From Phyllostachys edulis (lineage: Eukaryota; Streptophyta; Magnoliopsida; Poales; Poaceae), in contig CM070546.1 of NCBI GenBank assembly GCA_036346405.1, positions 110,056,826 to 110,120,825 on the forward strand: 64,000 nt of DNA, in the 5' to 3' direction. Under the pieces are notes generated by a model. It ran no database searches. It was not told where the DNA came from and saw only the letters and a program-made list of their open reading frames with translations. Shown here in pieces: positions 9,972 through 19,573 of the stretch; position 1 is the stretch's first letter, and the number at the start of each line of letters is the position of its first letter. Position numbers and translations under genes: made by a program.

Positions 9972-11868
9972 GTATGTCCCTTGTGCAAAGCATTCTAATA
10001 CAAGCGTAAGAATACTGCTAAGGTGAAGCAAGAACCTCCTGCTAAGGTGGTGTGATATTTGCCTGTAGTCCCACGTTTTAAATGTTTATTTGTGAACCAA
10101 AAGGAGGCAAGATTACTGCATTGGCATTCAGAGGAACGTAAGAAAGATGGAAAGCTAAGACACCCTACGGATTCTGCATAGTGGAGAAACTTCGATCGAA
10201 GCTTCGAAGAGTTCGGTGCGGAACTGAGGAACATAAGGTTAGGGTTGAGTACAAATGGAATGAATCATTTCGAAAACATGAGCAACCGACATAACACCTG
10301 GTCTGTGAATCTATGTGTGTACAACCTCCGCCTTGGCTGTGTATGAAGTAGAAGTACATTTTGATGTCACTACTTATCCAATGGCCGAAGCAACTTGGAA
10401 ACGATATTGATGTGTATCTAGCACCATTGCTGGAAGATCTTGTGACACTGTGGAACAAAGGGGTACAAGTATGGGATGCGTACAAACGAGAGAACTTCAC
10501 TTTACGCGTCATGTTGTTCTGCACCATCAATGATTTTCCTGCCCTTTATAACCTGTCAGGGTTCAGTGCAATAGGAGCCAAAGCTTGTCTGCATTGCTTA
10601 GATGATACCGAGAGTGTACGACAGAACAACTCACGCAAAACTATGTATATGAGTCACCGTAGGTTCCTTCCTAGGATTCACCCATACCGCAAGATGAAAA
10701 AACAATTCGACGAAAATAAGGAGGAAGGTTCAGCTCCAATGGCTTTTAGAGTCAAAGAGGTCTATGATATGGTTAAGAATATCGATGTTGTGCTTGGGAA
10801 TGGACGTAAATTAAGGACCCGTCAGAAGAACATCTGGAAGAAGCGGTCAATTTTTTGGGACTTACCTTATTAGGAGCACTTAGATGTTTGCCACTACATC
10901 GACGTCATGCACGTGGAGAAGAATGTATGTGATAGCTTGATTGGTCTCTTACTGAATATTAGTCGCAAAACAAAAGATGGTGTTAACGCACGGCGTGACT
11001 TGGTTGATATGAACATAAGGACCGAGTTAGCACCGAAAAAGACCGATGAAGGACGAACGTACCTTCCCCCCAGCTTACTACACTCTGTCCAAGGCCGAGG
11101 GAAATGAACTGTGCCCGAGTTTGCATGGTGTGAAAGTTTCGCCCGGTTACTCCGCCATCATTAAGAAACTTGTTTCTATAGAAGATTTGAAATTAATTGG
11201 TATGAATTCTTATGATTGTCATGTGCTAATGACACAAATACTTCCTGTTGCAATTAGGAGTATCTTGCCGAACAAGGTCCGAGTGGCAATCTTGAGATTG
11301 TGTTATTTCTTTAACTCAATTGCTCAGAAGGTCATCGATCCTGAAGGATTAGATGCTCTGTAGGCTGAGGTGGTGACGACTCTATGTCATCTTGAGATGT
11401 ATTTCCCTCCGTCATTTTTCGATATCATGGTCCATCTCATTGTTCACCTTGTGAAAGAGATAAAGATATGCGGTCCTGTGTTCCTACGTCATATGTACCC
11501 GTTCGAGAGATACATGGGAATTCTCAAGTCCTACGTACGGAATCGATCTCAACCGGAGAGCAGCATCATCGAAGGTTATGCAATCGAAGAGGTCATTGAG
11601 TTCTGCGTCGAATACATGGCTCAAGTGGAACCGATAGGTGTGCCTCTATCTCGTCATGAGGGGAGACTAGAGCGTAGCGGGACCATCGTAAGGAAAGCAA
11701 TCACTCCCGGTCTAGATGCGTATGCTCAAGCCCATTTCACGCTCTTGCAATACATGACCCAAGTGTCCCCGTACATCGACGAGCACAAAGACATGGTACA
11801 CCAATAGAATCCAGACCGGTCGGACGTTTGGATCACGAGAGCACAACCGTCGGTTCAACGAATGGTTA
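9972..11868 (+). pseudogene. CACTA transposase (TNP2 and DUF4218) pseudogene, segment 2
   Basis: It continues segment 1 directly after the solo LTR with CPLCKAF. Recognisable blocks follow: a basic region (VVPRFK, HWHSEERKKDGKLRHPTD), the TNP2 core at about 10361-11100 (NDIDVYLAPLLEDLVTLW, FTLRVMLFCTINDFPALYNL, IGAKACLHCLDDTES, WDLPY, VMHVEKNVCDSLIGLL) and a DUF4218 region at 11100-11680 (MTQILPVAIRSILP, YFPPSFFDIMVHLIVHLV, HMYPFERYMGILKSYVRNR). In-frame stops at about 9988, 10055, 10180, 10871, 11361 and 11806, plus frame changes near 10300-10360 and 11050-11100, kill it. Several stops replace codons expected to be CAG or TGG. It ends at TGGTTA, where the second CACTA element enters. Confidence 0.88.
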
Positions 11869-11995
11869 CACTACAACAAAATAGTCTACTAGAGACGTTT
11901 TTATTTAGACGCTTTTATTGCATCTCTACAGCCAGAATCAGATAGCACATAAAGATATTTCTCGAGACGTTTAGAATGCGTCCCAATATTTAGAG
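11869..11995 (+). repeat. 5' terminal and subterminal repeats of the Pack-CACTA
   Basis: TIR CACTACAACAAAA, then repeated TAGAGACG, AGACGCTTTTATTGC and CGAGACGTTTAGAATGCGTC words in both orientations. They match the words at the other end of the element. Confidence 0.8.
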
Positions 11996-12182
11996 CCCAA
12001 CCCATTTAGCAAACACTAATCCCACTCAACTCAGCAGTTAGCCTCACCCCTCCACTCAAATATCTTCGTACTCTCACCTCCCTACAGCCTCTTCCACCAC
12101 CTCCTCGCCGCCTGTACACCACCTCCTCACCGCCGCCCCTCCCAGACTTCGGTCTCTTCCCCAGGCTTCAGCAGTCCCCCGA

Positions 12183-12700
12183 GTGAGCGATCCTCCTCCT
12201 CTCCACCCAGCGTTGCCCCCACCGCCTCCTCTCCGCCCAGTGCCGCCCTTGACCGCCTCGCCTCCTCTCCGTGACTCCGCCCAGCGCCGCCCCAACCGCC
12301 TCCTCTCCGCCCAGCGCCGCCCCAACCGCCTCCTCTCCACCCAGCGCCGCCCCCACCGCCTCCTCTCCGCCCAACGTCACCCCCATCACCTCCTCTCCTT
12401 GCCGCCCCCGCCTCCTCTCCTTAGTCCTCACCCCGTCACCGGAGCACAGGCAGGAGGAGGCCACGCCCACCGACTCCACGGCCCCATGCCCGGTGTGCCC
12501 TCCCAGTTCCCCAGCCTGGCAGACGCCTGCCATGACCCCTGCCGACCTCTGCTTCGCCTGCTCGGTGCTCCTGTGCTCCACCGCCTACGCGGCAATGCCC
12601 TCCTCAGTCCTCAGCTCCTCTCCTTCCTCACCGCCACTAACTGTAGGTACCACCTCAATTTATCAGAGAGACAGAGAGCAAGGTTCTTTGACCAAAAACT
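12183..12700 (+). other. Pro/Ser-rich leader with 30-bp tandem repeat, no identified gene
   Basis: C-rich sequence with two long overlapping open frames. The 30-bp unit CCGCCCAGCGCCGCCC... recurs at about 12278, 12308, 12338 and 12368 and translates as SAAPTASSPP repeats. Downstream, about 12480-12640 has mixed composition (CPVCPPSSPAWQTPAMTPAD), followed by ACTGTAGGTACC at 12639, a plausible GT splice donor. This arrangement (GC-rich first exon, then a long AT-rich stretch with later exons) suggests a captured promoter/first exon or a chimeric transcription unit. No protein family is recognised. Confidence 0.4.
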
Positions 12701-12704
12701 TATG

Positions 12705-15438
12705 AGTACAACCATTTGCACTGGTCTACTTAGCAAATTGAGTTCTCTCAATTATCTTGTATGATCTTTAGTATTTAGAGTTTTAGACTTTGGATACTAC
12801 ATGTGCAGTGTTATTACTGCTTTTCTATCATGACCTGTGCAAAAGTGAAATTCTTGGTTATGCTTACTGAGTAATGTGTGAACTTTTACAGGACATCGTG
12901 AACTTTTGTCTGAAGATTTCATTGAACTGTTTATAGAGTGAATACATTTCGATAAATTTGTTGGAAATTAAAGCACATTTTGCGCTGTCTGATTATTTTT
13001 GGCAATTGTCTAGTTTGAGGATTAGATAAGCATAGTGTTACTTCTTATATTTTAGTACTACACCCAAGTCTCACGATCAGTTGCATAGCCTCATCTAGGT
13101 AGGTTCATTAATTTCATTGTTTAAGGACTGTGACATCATGGGGAAATATAGTGCTGACTTAAGGTTACTCTGTGGAGATCAACATGCTTGTTGCTTGTTG
13201 CTTGTGCTGTTGTACCCATGTCGCTAATTGGGTACTGATATTTGGATAAAACCATCTTCCCCTTTTGATGCTACAATTTGGTCTTTCGTGTACTAAACAT
13301 GACTGTTAAGAGTATATGGAAGCTCCTGTTAGTTAAATGACACACACATACTGAGTAGCAATGCGATAATTATCTTCACTTTTATGGAACATGTGAAAGA
13401 AAACAAACAAGTCGATGCATGTAGATGCAAACATGCACTCAATGCAGACGAGGGATGACATCTACATTCAATATTTACTTTTGTTGGACATTTCATTGTG
13501 GTGTCAGTAGCTTGCGTATTATCTGGCAACATTTTGGTTCAAGAGTAACCTCTATTCTTGATCTCTTATTCTATTAGTTAAGTTAATTTAAATATTTAAA
13601 TCTTTATTTAGTTGAAAAAATAAATATTTAATCAGATCATTAGACAATTCAGAGATGTCTATCAGATCTTGACTTTTTTTGTGTCAGAGAAGCAATACTT
13701 TTTGCATGATCATTGTTTTATTGTTTACTGTTCAAATAATACCTGAAATAATACTTCATGTGAATCATTATATGCACACTGGAAGAACACCTAGTCTTCT
13801 AGCTTCAGATAAGAAAATATGGTAAGAACACCGAGACTTTTTCTCCATACTGCATATATTGAGGGGTTGCTTGGAATTTACTGGCTATATTATGTTTTTT
13901 ACGTACTTACATCTTCTATTCAAAAACATGTGAGAAGAAGGAAATGTCATATATTTTTTAATGGAGGGACTTGTAACTATTTATCTATAACAAAGCCAAG
14001 TGATGTTCCATAGTAACTACAACTTCCACATGGCAGCATTTATCTTGGCATTGTGATTGTCTTCGTTTTTCTGTAATCTTGGTACAGTAGTAATCTGGCA
14101 CATGAAAGTTGTGGTCTTCCCTAGGAACTTGATAATAAAGAGATTTGCTTGTGATCTTTCAGCGAGTGGGCACCGCGATTAGGAATTATGAAAGAGAAGC
14201 TATGCACTTGCAGGAATGATGAGTTCAAGTGATTTGAACTTACCAAATGCACATATGAACAAAGCTATGATGTTTTAGACTTTTAGTGTAATCCAGTTAT
14301 GTGTCCCTTTCATGCATTTCGACTTATGTGTGTTTCATTGTGCACTAGTAGTAGCATATAGATTGTTTGATTTCATATCTTCATGTGATTTCAAAATTGG
14401 TGCACTACAGTAGCATATAGTATGTAATTTATGCACTAAAATTGTTTAATTCCATATCTTCATGGAGAATGAGATGGCCATAGCACATACATTATTGCTC
14501 ATAACATAATGGTAGAGTCCATGGTCAGATCATATTTCTTTATTTCTTTGCTTTCAGCATTTTACTTTGACGACTTGTCAGAAAAGAGAAAGGGCATGTA
14601 TTAATTCTTGCTTTTAGGTTGGTTGATCCCAGTTAAACTGAGTTAGAGTAACCAAAAGCACTATTGTTGACCACTACAACACCTAGTTTGGAGTATGTAC
14701 TGGTGTGGATGTGTGCTGTCATGATCTTCAAGGATGGGAGAACACATTGAGCATGTCCCATGCTTTGACTTTTGAAGTTATGAGCTCAGTGGCTCCCTTG
14801 CCTTTCCGTGTTGCTGGTGCTTACATGGTTGTAATTTGTGTAGCCAATTTAAACCGTAACTACTAGTTTGAGTTAATATAAATATATCTTTGTTTCAGTG
14901 TTATTTCTAAAACAATAATAGTTGTTGTAGTTTAAACAATAGAGTACTAGCTGGTGTTCAAAAGTCTGAGAACTATTTTGTAGGATTCGTTATAACTTAT
15001 AAGGCAATGAAACACTTTCATTTACTGTGATATATATCTGTACCTGTCCATAAGTACTTTCAGGTTGTTTAGTTGGGATATATTTGCTTTCAGGCTGTGT
15101 GATATTTTTTGCTTTGAGGTTGTTCCGTTGGAGTAACCCCAAAGTTGTCTCTGAAATGTCTCTTAATCTTGCAATGTTATGTCTTGAGCATATTGGAGCC
15201 ACAAGTTATAATGGGGTGATCCATGCATCTTATTTGTTGGTTTGATGCTCGATAATTTGGTTTGGTATGGTGTGGGGTTGCAACAACTTGCTTGCATTAG
15301 GAGAGGGGTCAAGATGGAATATAGGAGCATTAGGTTGATCGCTGGAAACAAGGGATGCACATTGTTCATTTCAAAACTGTGACATGCTCATCATTCTCCT
15401 CCTTTTCTTTCCTGTCTTAATAGATTTATACTTTTAAT
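12705..15438. other. AT-rich intron-like filler of the Pack-CACTA
   Basis: About 2.7 kb with no domain-bearing open frame. A near-duplicate pair at about 14325-14465 (GTGCACTA-GTAGCATATAG and ATTGTTT-ATTCCATATCTTCATG words appear twice) points to local duplication. Otherwise nothing identified. It may be intron sequence carried along with the captured exons. Confidence 0.4.
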
Positions 15439-15705
15439 TTGGACATACCAAACAGAGATCAGGCAATGGATTGGATTAGGAGTTGTATACAAGAATTAGA
15501 TCTTCCTGTTGATTTTGAGTACAATAATAGGATATTTATGACAAATCTAGATATTTCTATTAAGAGGTTGCTTATTTATGTCGCCTTGAATCTTGATGGT
15601 CTTGATGAGGTCTCATTGCTCACTGCTATTCCTGCTTGGAATTTGGTCGAATTAAGCAAACCAAGAAAGCAATGGTTGGTGTGGTGTTTGCAGTTTAGAA
15701 TTTAG
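15439..15705 (+). pseudogene. Unidentified 88-codon frame, possible captured exon
   Basis: The frame starts at ATG 15439 or earlier and ends TAG. It has a natural-looking composition, with peptides such as NRDQAMDWIRSCIQELDLPV, RIFMTNLDISIKRLLIYVAL and DGLDEVSLLTAIPAWNLVEL, and no low complexity. It lies about 400 bp upstream of the TVP38-like exon in the same orientation, and in a region with intron-like DNA on both sides. I do not recognise the family. It may be another captured host exon or an unrelated relic. Its Leu/Ile/Asp-rich helical text would fit a globular or repeat protein. Confidence 0.4.
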
Positions 15706-16099
15706 ATTTATTTATTTTAGGGATACATAAGTCTGGAAGAAACAAGATCATGAACATGTGATATACAGAGAGGTTGTTATGCTTTGGGTGTGTAGGATCC
15801 TCCTGTCCTTAATCTCGTTTTGTTTTTCTGAATCTTTTTTAGTTATGTGTGCCCATATAGTTAACAAACAATAACAAGAAAACATTTTAGTGTATTTTGA
15901 TTTTGCTGAGTATGAGGTGGTGTAGATATGATATGGGGTACTAGTTTCTGCTTGCCGTACAATATAAATCATTTGCATATCTATAGAACTGGCCATTTGC
16001 ATATCTACACAACTTCTCCTTTGGTTATTATGGAATTTTTCAAGTAAAGGCCCTTCTTTGGATTTTTGGATAAATTGTGATATCACTTTACATTGACAG
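15706..16099. other. AT-rich, intron-like, no feature
   Basis: It runs into the splice acceptor (TTTACATTGACAG) of the next exon. No other signal. Confidence 0.4.
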
Positions 16100-16152
16100 G
16101 CTATGGCCCTGCTGGATATGCTTTGTTCGTACTTGTTTATGCAGGATTGGAG
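16100..16152 (+). pseudogene. TVP38/TMEM64-like (SNARE-associated) exon fragment
   Basis: The exon is bounded by ATTGACAG (acceptor) and GAG|GTATAT (donor). It reads GYGPAGYALFVLVYAGLE, a conserved membrane segment of the plant TVP38/TMEM64 (DedA/VTT-domain) family, whose members are multi-pass proteins of Golgi, plastid or other membranes. Only this part and the next exon are present out of a normal 250-350 residues, so it cannot make the protein. The retained intron shows capture from genomic DNA rather than from mRNA. It belongs to the cargo of the Pack-CACTA. Confidence 0.72.
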
Positions 16153-16400
16153 GTATATTATGAAATTATCAACCTTTGATCTCGATTTTGATGTTAGGGC
16201 TTCTTTCCTAGCAAGTCAGTTTGAAGCGATGTCACGAGTTTCTTTGTCTTTTTCCCTATTTATGAACTCTTAACATAAATTGGTCCACCTTTGATCCACT
16301 ACTATGTATGCTATAGACTTTTGCCATATAGATACTAACATCAGGGTTGGAACTTTGGATTGATAATTTGATATTAATGATATGATGTTTGCTGATTCAG

Positions 16401-16445
16401 GTTCTTGCAATTCCAGCAATACCTTTAACCATGTCTGCGGGTGGT
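16401..16445 (+). pseudogene. TVP38/TMEM64-like exon fragment, next exon
   Basis: After the acceptor GCTGATTCAG the reading is VLAIPAIPLTMSAGG. In the TVP38/TMEM64 family VLAIPAIPLTMSAG follows VYAGLE directly, so exon order and phase are preserved across a 248-bp intron. After SAG the family continues LLFG, but here the sequence diverges at about 16440, so the capture ended or the exon boundary lies here. Strength rests on two adjacent exon matches in the right order. Confidence 0.7.
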
Positions 16446-17108
16446 GAAAGTGGCACTGTTGCTAGATATGTATATTACTTAGCTCCTTTTTGCTAGATTG
16501 TTGTTGGGTTGTCTGTTTCCAATCTACTGGATATTGTTTCACTGGCATATCAATAATGTTTGACACAATTAGTATTCATTTGCAATCATTAAAAATTATT
16601 GTGACCTTATGACATATTTATTTGTTTGCAAGGGCCGTTTATTGCTTGATGAAAGTGGATTGTGTTATATGAAAAGCTGCTAAATTAAGAAAATACCAAT
16701 CTGCATGGAGTACTTCTGTACTTGATCTCTTGCTAGTAACCTTTCGTAGTTAGTTTACTAGGGTGTGAAATAGCTCTTTAAGCTCACTGAAAGTATCGAT
16801 CGCTTCAAATGACAATCGTTCAACCGAAAACACTATCAAGTAAAGAATACCTTGACATCATAGGTATAGGTTTATCATTTCCAGAAAGTGTTTGGTACTG
16901 TAGGATTGAATGTGAATAGTCCAATCATAAATGCTGAATCTTCCTTTTTTAAGAAAAAAAACTTCAATGTCTGAATCTTGTGGATGTTTTGAATATGTAT
17001 TGCCTATAGATGTTTCTATTGTCTTGTTGGTGATAAATCATATCTAGAGCAATATCTGATTGACAAACATGACTGACAATTTATGTTTGATTTGATTGTC
17101 ATATGCAG
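16446..17108. other. AT-rich, intron-like, no feature
   Basis: No coding signal. It ends in the acceptor GTCATATGCAG of the NPH3-like exon. It joins two exons from unrelated gene families, so a junction between capture events must lie within it. Confidence 0.4.
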
Positions 17109-17475
17109 TTTCCCCTTCTGTCCAAGAGCAGCAAGCTTCAAAGGTTAGTTTTTAAGGCCACCGAGGATGGGACGAATGAGGTCCACATAGATGGCTTTCC
17201 TGGGGGAGCAAAAACGTTCGAAGTATGCGCAAAATTCTGCTATGGAATGGTTGTCAGCCTCAGTCCCCACAATGTTGTTGCAGCAAAGATGTGCAGCAGA
17301 GTACCTTGAAATGACTGAAGACGTGGAGAAAGGGAACTTGATATTCAAAATTGAGGTCTTTATAAATTCTAGCATCCTCCAAAGCTGGAAAGATTCCTTC
17401 ATTGTTCTCTAGAGCACAAAGGCAATGTTACCTTGGTCTGAGGAGCTGAAGGTCGTCGGCATATGTAGGATTTGT
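17109..17475 (+). pseudogene. NPH3/BTB-domain gene exon fragment
   Basis: After GTCATATGCAG the frame reads FPLLSKSSKLQRLVFKATED, then HIDGFPGGAKTFEVCAKFCY and GMVVSLSPHNVVAA. This is the C-terminal half of the BTB/POZ domain of plant NPH3-family proteins, substrate adaptors for CUL3 ubiquitin ligases in phototropin and auxin-related signalling. An extra A near 17287 shifts the frame, which then continues AEYLEMTEDVEKGNLIFKIE and SSILQSWKDSFIVL. A TAG (17411-17413) replaces an expected Gln, and the reading goes on with STKAMLPWSEELKVVGICR. The NPH3 domain proper is absent. It is a non-functional captured exon on the plus strand of the Pack-CACTA. Confidence 0.85.
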
Positions 17476-17779
17476 AGGCAATTTTTTGGTGTGTTTACAC
17501 CTTTGTATGTGGATGCTAGATTCAGTTGTTAACTCGATTCAGTCCGCAACGGAGTGTCTATGTTTTTTCTTCTAGTTTTTTTTTATATATTTATAATGTA
17601 ATTCTACATTTGAAATGGCTTTACCAAAGATCTAAAACTTCTTATGAAAATATATGATACTATATCCTCTGAATCATTGTAGTTTAACTAGCGATAAAAT
17701 ATTTCTACAGAACAAAATAAAAATAGATGTCACTAGCTCAATCTAAATACGTCTATGAATGTGTATCTATGTTTCTTGG
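17476..17779. other. AT-rich tail, no feature
   Basis: Sequence between the NPH3-like fragment and the subterminal repeats. Nothing identified. Confidence 0.4.
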
Positions 17780-18042
17780 CACGCAATAAAGCGTCACTAG
17801 GGAGAGTAGAGACGATATGAAAATGCAAATATGAAAGCGTCTCCAAGCTTGTAGAGACGCAATCTAAACGACTCATATCACTGTAGACGTGCTTAACAAT
17901 ACGTCTCTACGATCTTTGACACGGTACGTGGGGAGGCCTTCTAGAGACGCTTTACAAAAACGACTCTATGACGCTATAGAGATGATGAAAACGTCTTTAA
18001 CCCATAAAATAGGCATCTCTACAAGGCTTTTGTGTTGTAGTG
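17780..18042 (-). repeat. 3' terminal and subterminal repeats of the Pack-CACTA
   Basis: Repeated GTAGAGACG, GCGTCTC and CGTCTCTA words about every 20-40 bp, ending in GTTGTAGTG, the inverted CACTACAAC. They mirror the 5' end of the element. Confidence 0.8.
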
Positions 18043-18666
18043 AATTAAAGGTGCGATTCACTAGGAGGTCATCAAGTGATGATACGCTGCTATGGTTGGC
18101 CAAAGGGCTAAAATTTACAATTGTGACATGGCAAGGATATGACATAAATGGGTACACATTTTATAAGACAGCTCAGGATAGGAAGAGCACAGTCCAGAAC
18201 AGCGATATCCGTATAGATGCGTTTCACGAGCAGTTCAATACCGCTAGCCCACATGGGTTGAACTCCTACTATGGGTTCGAGAGGAGATTTGGGAGCTCAA
18301 CTACGTACTTTTCAAGATCTCCTGTTTCAGTACCATTGGGTTAAACTTCCGCGGGGTGTGAAAGTCAACAAGTACGGCGTCACTACTATGGACCTCAAAT
18401 GTGTCGGATACAAGGATGAATCATTCATAATCGCTAAGCAAATTGTTCAAGTTTTTTATGTAACGGACCCGGCAAATAAGAACTGCCACGTAGTTCTTCA
18501 TGGAAAAAGAAGGATTGTCGGAGTTGAGAATGTCGTGGATGAGGAAGAGTACAATCAATTTGACGAGTTGCCTCCTTTCAGAGACGGCATCAGGCTCGAG
18601 GAAGAACCCAGTGAGGAAGCTAGCTATATGCGTGTCGATCATCACGAAGGGCTATATTTTAGTTAA
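18043..18666 (+). pseudogene. CACTA transposase pseudogene, C-terminal segment (DUF4216-like)
   Basis: It resumes the outer transposase after the nested element. Blocks ELKVRFTRRSSSDDTLLWLA, VTWQGYDINGYTFYKTAQDR and STVQNSDIRIDAF are typical of the C-terminal DUF4216 part of TNP2-type proteins. VKVNKYGVTTMDLKCVGYKD, SFIIAKQIVQVFYVTDPANK, EEYNQFDELPPF and a TAA at 18664-18666 follow. At least two frame changes lie between about 18270 and 18340. The order and orientation match segments 1 and 2, so this is one transposase gene interrupted twice. Confidence 0.85.
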
Positions 18667-19084
18667 GAATTTATTCCATTGTAATTTATTCCATAACATA
18701 AGACATGGACTATGTTTTCTACTCTTGGTTATTATTTCGCTGTCAATGTGGACTTGCCATATGTTATGGACTTGTAATCTCTTATTTTAATGTCAATGTA
18801 GAATTGTCATGTGTTAATGTGTTATGGATTTGTCGTCTCTAATTTTGCTATCAATGTGGACTTTATTGTAATATGGAATGGTAATATTATGCACTTGTAC
18901 AACATATTTGTCTCATGTCCTAATATGTCAAATATGATGGACTTAATATCTCCCTGCTCTTGTATGGCCTATAAAGGTTCATGTGCTCTCATGCCAAATT
19001 ATGGATTTCTATTGTTATGAACTAGTATGCTATAGAATAATTGTTGTACATATCTCTGATTTTTTTAATTCAGAGATATAGAAT
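18667..19084. repeat. 3' flank of the transposase with degenerate ~50-60 bp repeats
   Basis: TCAATGTGGACTT, TATGGACTTGT and AATCTCTTATTTT words recur at about 18740, 18790 and 18850, suggesting two to three decayed tandem units. No gene. Confidence 0.5.
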
Positions 19085-19262
19085 GAACTATCACATAGTA
19101 GCCTATCACAAACAGTTCTATTATGGAACCGTCAGTGATAAGTTTATCATAGACGGTTCTATTAAGTAGCCTATCACAGACGGTTCTATTTTGGAACCGT
19201 TTGTGATAAGTTATCATAGATGGTTCCATAATAGAACCATCTGTGATATCCCTTTATTAGTA
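19085..19262. repeat. CACTA-type subterminal repeat cluster / mini-element
   Basis: The motif TATCACAGACGGTTCTATT occurs in several slightly changed copies in both orientations (about 19103, 19155, 19180; inverted at 19125, 19200, 19235). The left edge CACATAGTAGCCTATCACA and the minus-strand reading of the right edge CCCTACTAATAAAGGGATAT look like degraded inverted ends. It may be the 3' end of the outer CACTA element or a separate mini-element of about 170 bp that folds into hairpins. Confidence 0.55.
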
Positions 19263-19573
19263 GGGAACCACTAAGGTTTGCGCCCTTATTCTCGTCACTC
19301 TCCCATTCGACTACCCAGAGCCACGCTGCTTGGCCTCCTCCTCCACGCCGAAGCCACGCCGCTCAGCCTCCTCCTCCACGTCGGAGTCACGCCGCTCGGC
19401 CTCCTCCTCCATCTTACGCCGTCGATTCGACCTAGTTGCCTATGAATTGCGGTCGTCCCGCCATCTCCGTCGCCGAATCGAGGTACGCCGTCGCCGTCGA
19501 CCTCCCCGCCCGGCCCTTGTTTCTCTCTGGTGGCCCATACCGCGCCGCCGCCCTCCCCCTCTACCCTCGTTCC
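19263..19573 (+). other. GC-rich leader, left part, split by a gypsy element
   Basis: C-rich text with an open frame from 19330 that translates into S/R/P-rich low complexity (repeat of a CGCTCGGCCTCCTCCTCCA-like unit). The target duplication GTTCC at its edge shows that it continues at 29154. No protein family recognised. It may be the leader of the CACTA unit whose second ORF is at 30645. Confidence 0.4.

Larger units (their letters stand above)
11869..18042. mobile_element. Pack-CACTA element inserted in the CACTA transposase
   Basis: The left end is CACTACAACAAAATAG (11869). The right end read on the minus strand is CACTACAACACAAAAGCC (ending 18042). The first ten bases are identical and start with the CACTA signature. 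Both subterminal zones (11890-11990 and 17780-18040) are full of TAGAGACG/CGTCTCTA words, the transposase-binding type repeat of such elements. The outer transposase reading stops at 11868 and resumes at 18042. The 3-bp flanks are TTA and AAT, so no clean target duplication remains. It has no transposase. It holds exon/intron fragments of TVP38-like and NPH3-like genes plus one unidentified frame, so it is a gene-carrying, non-autonomous element. Confidence 0.87.

Noticed and set aside
11866..18045. Clean 3-bp target duplication of the Pack-CACTA
   Set aside because: The flanks are TTA and AAT. They do not match, so I do not claim one. TIRs and the restored transposase reading support the borders.
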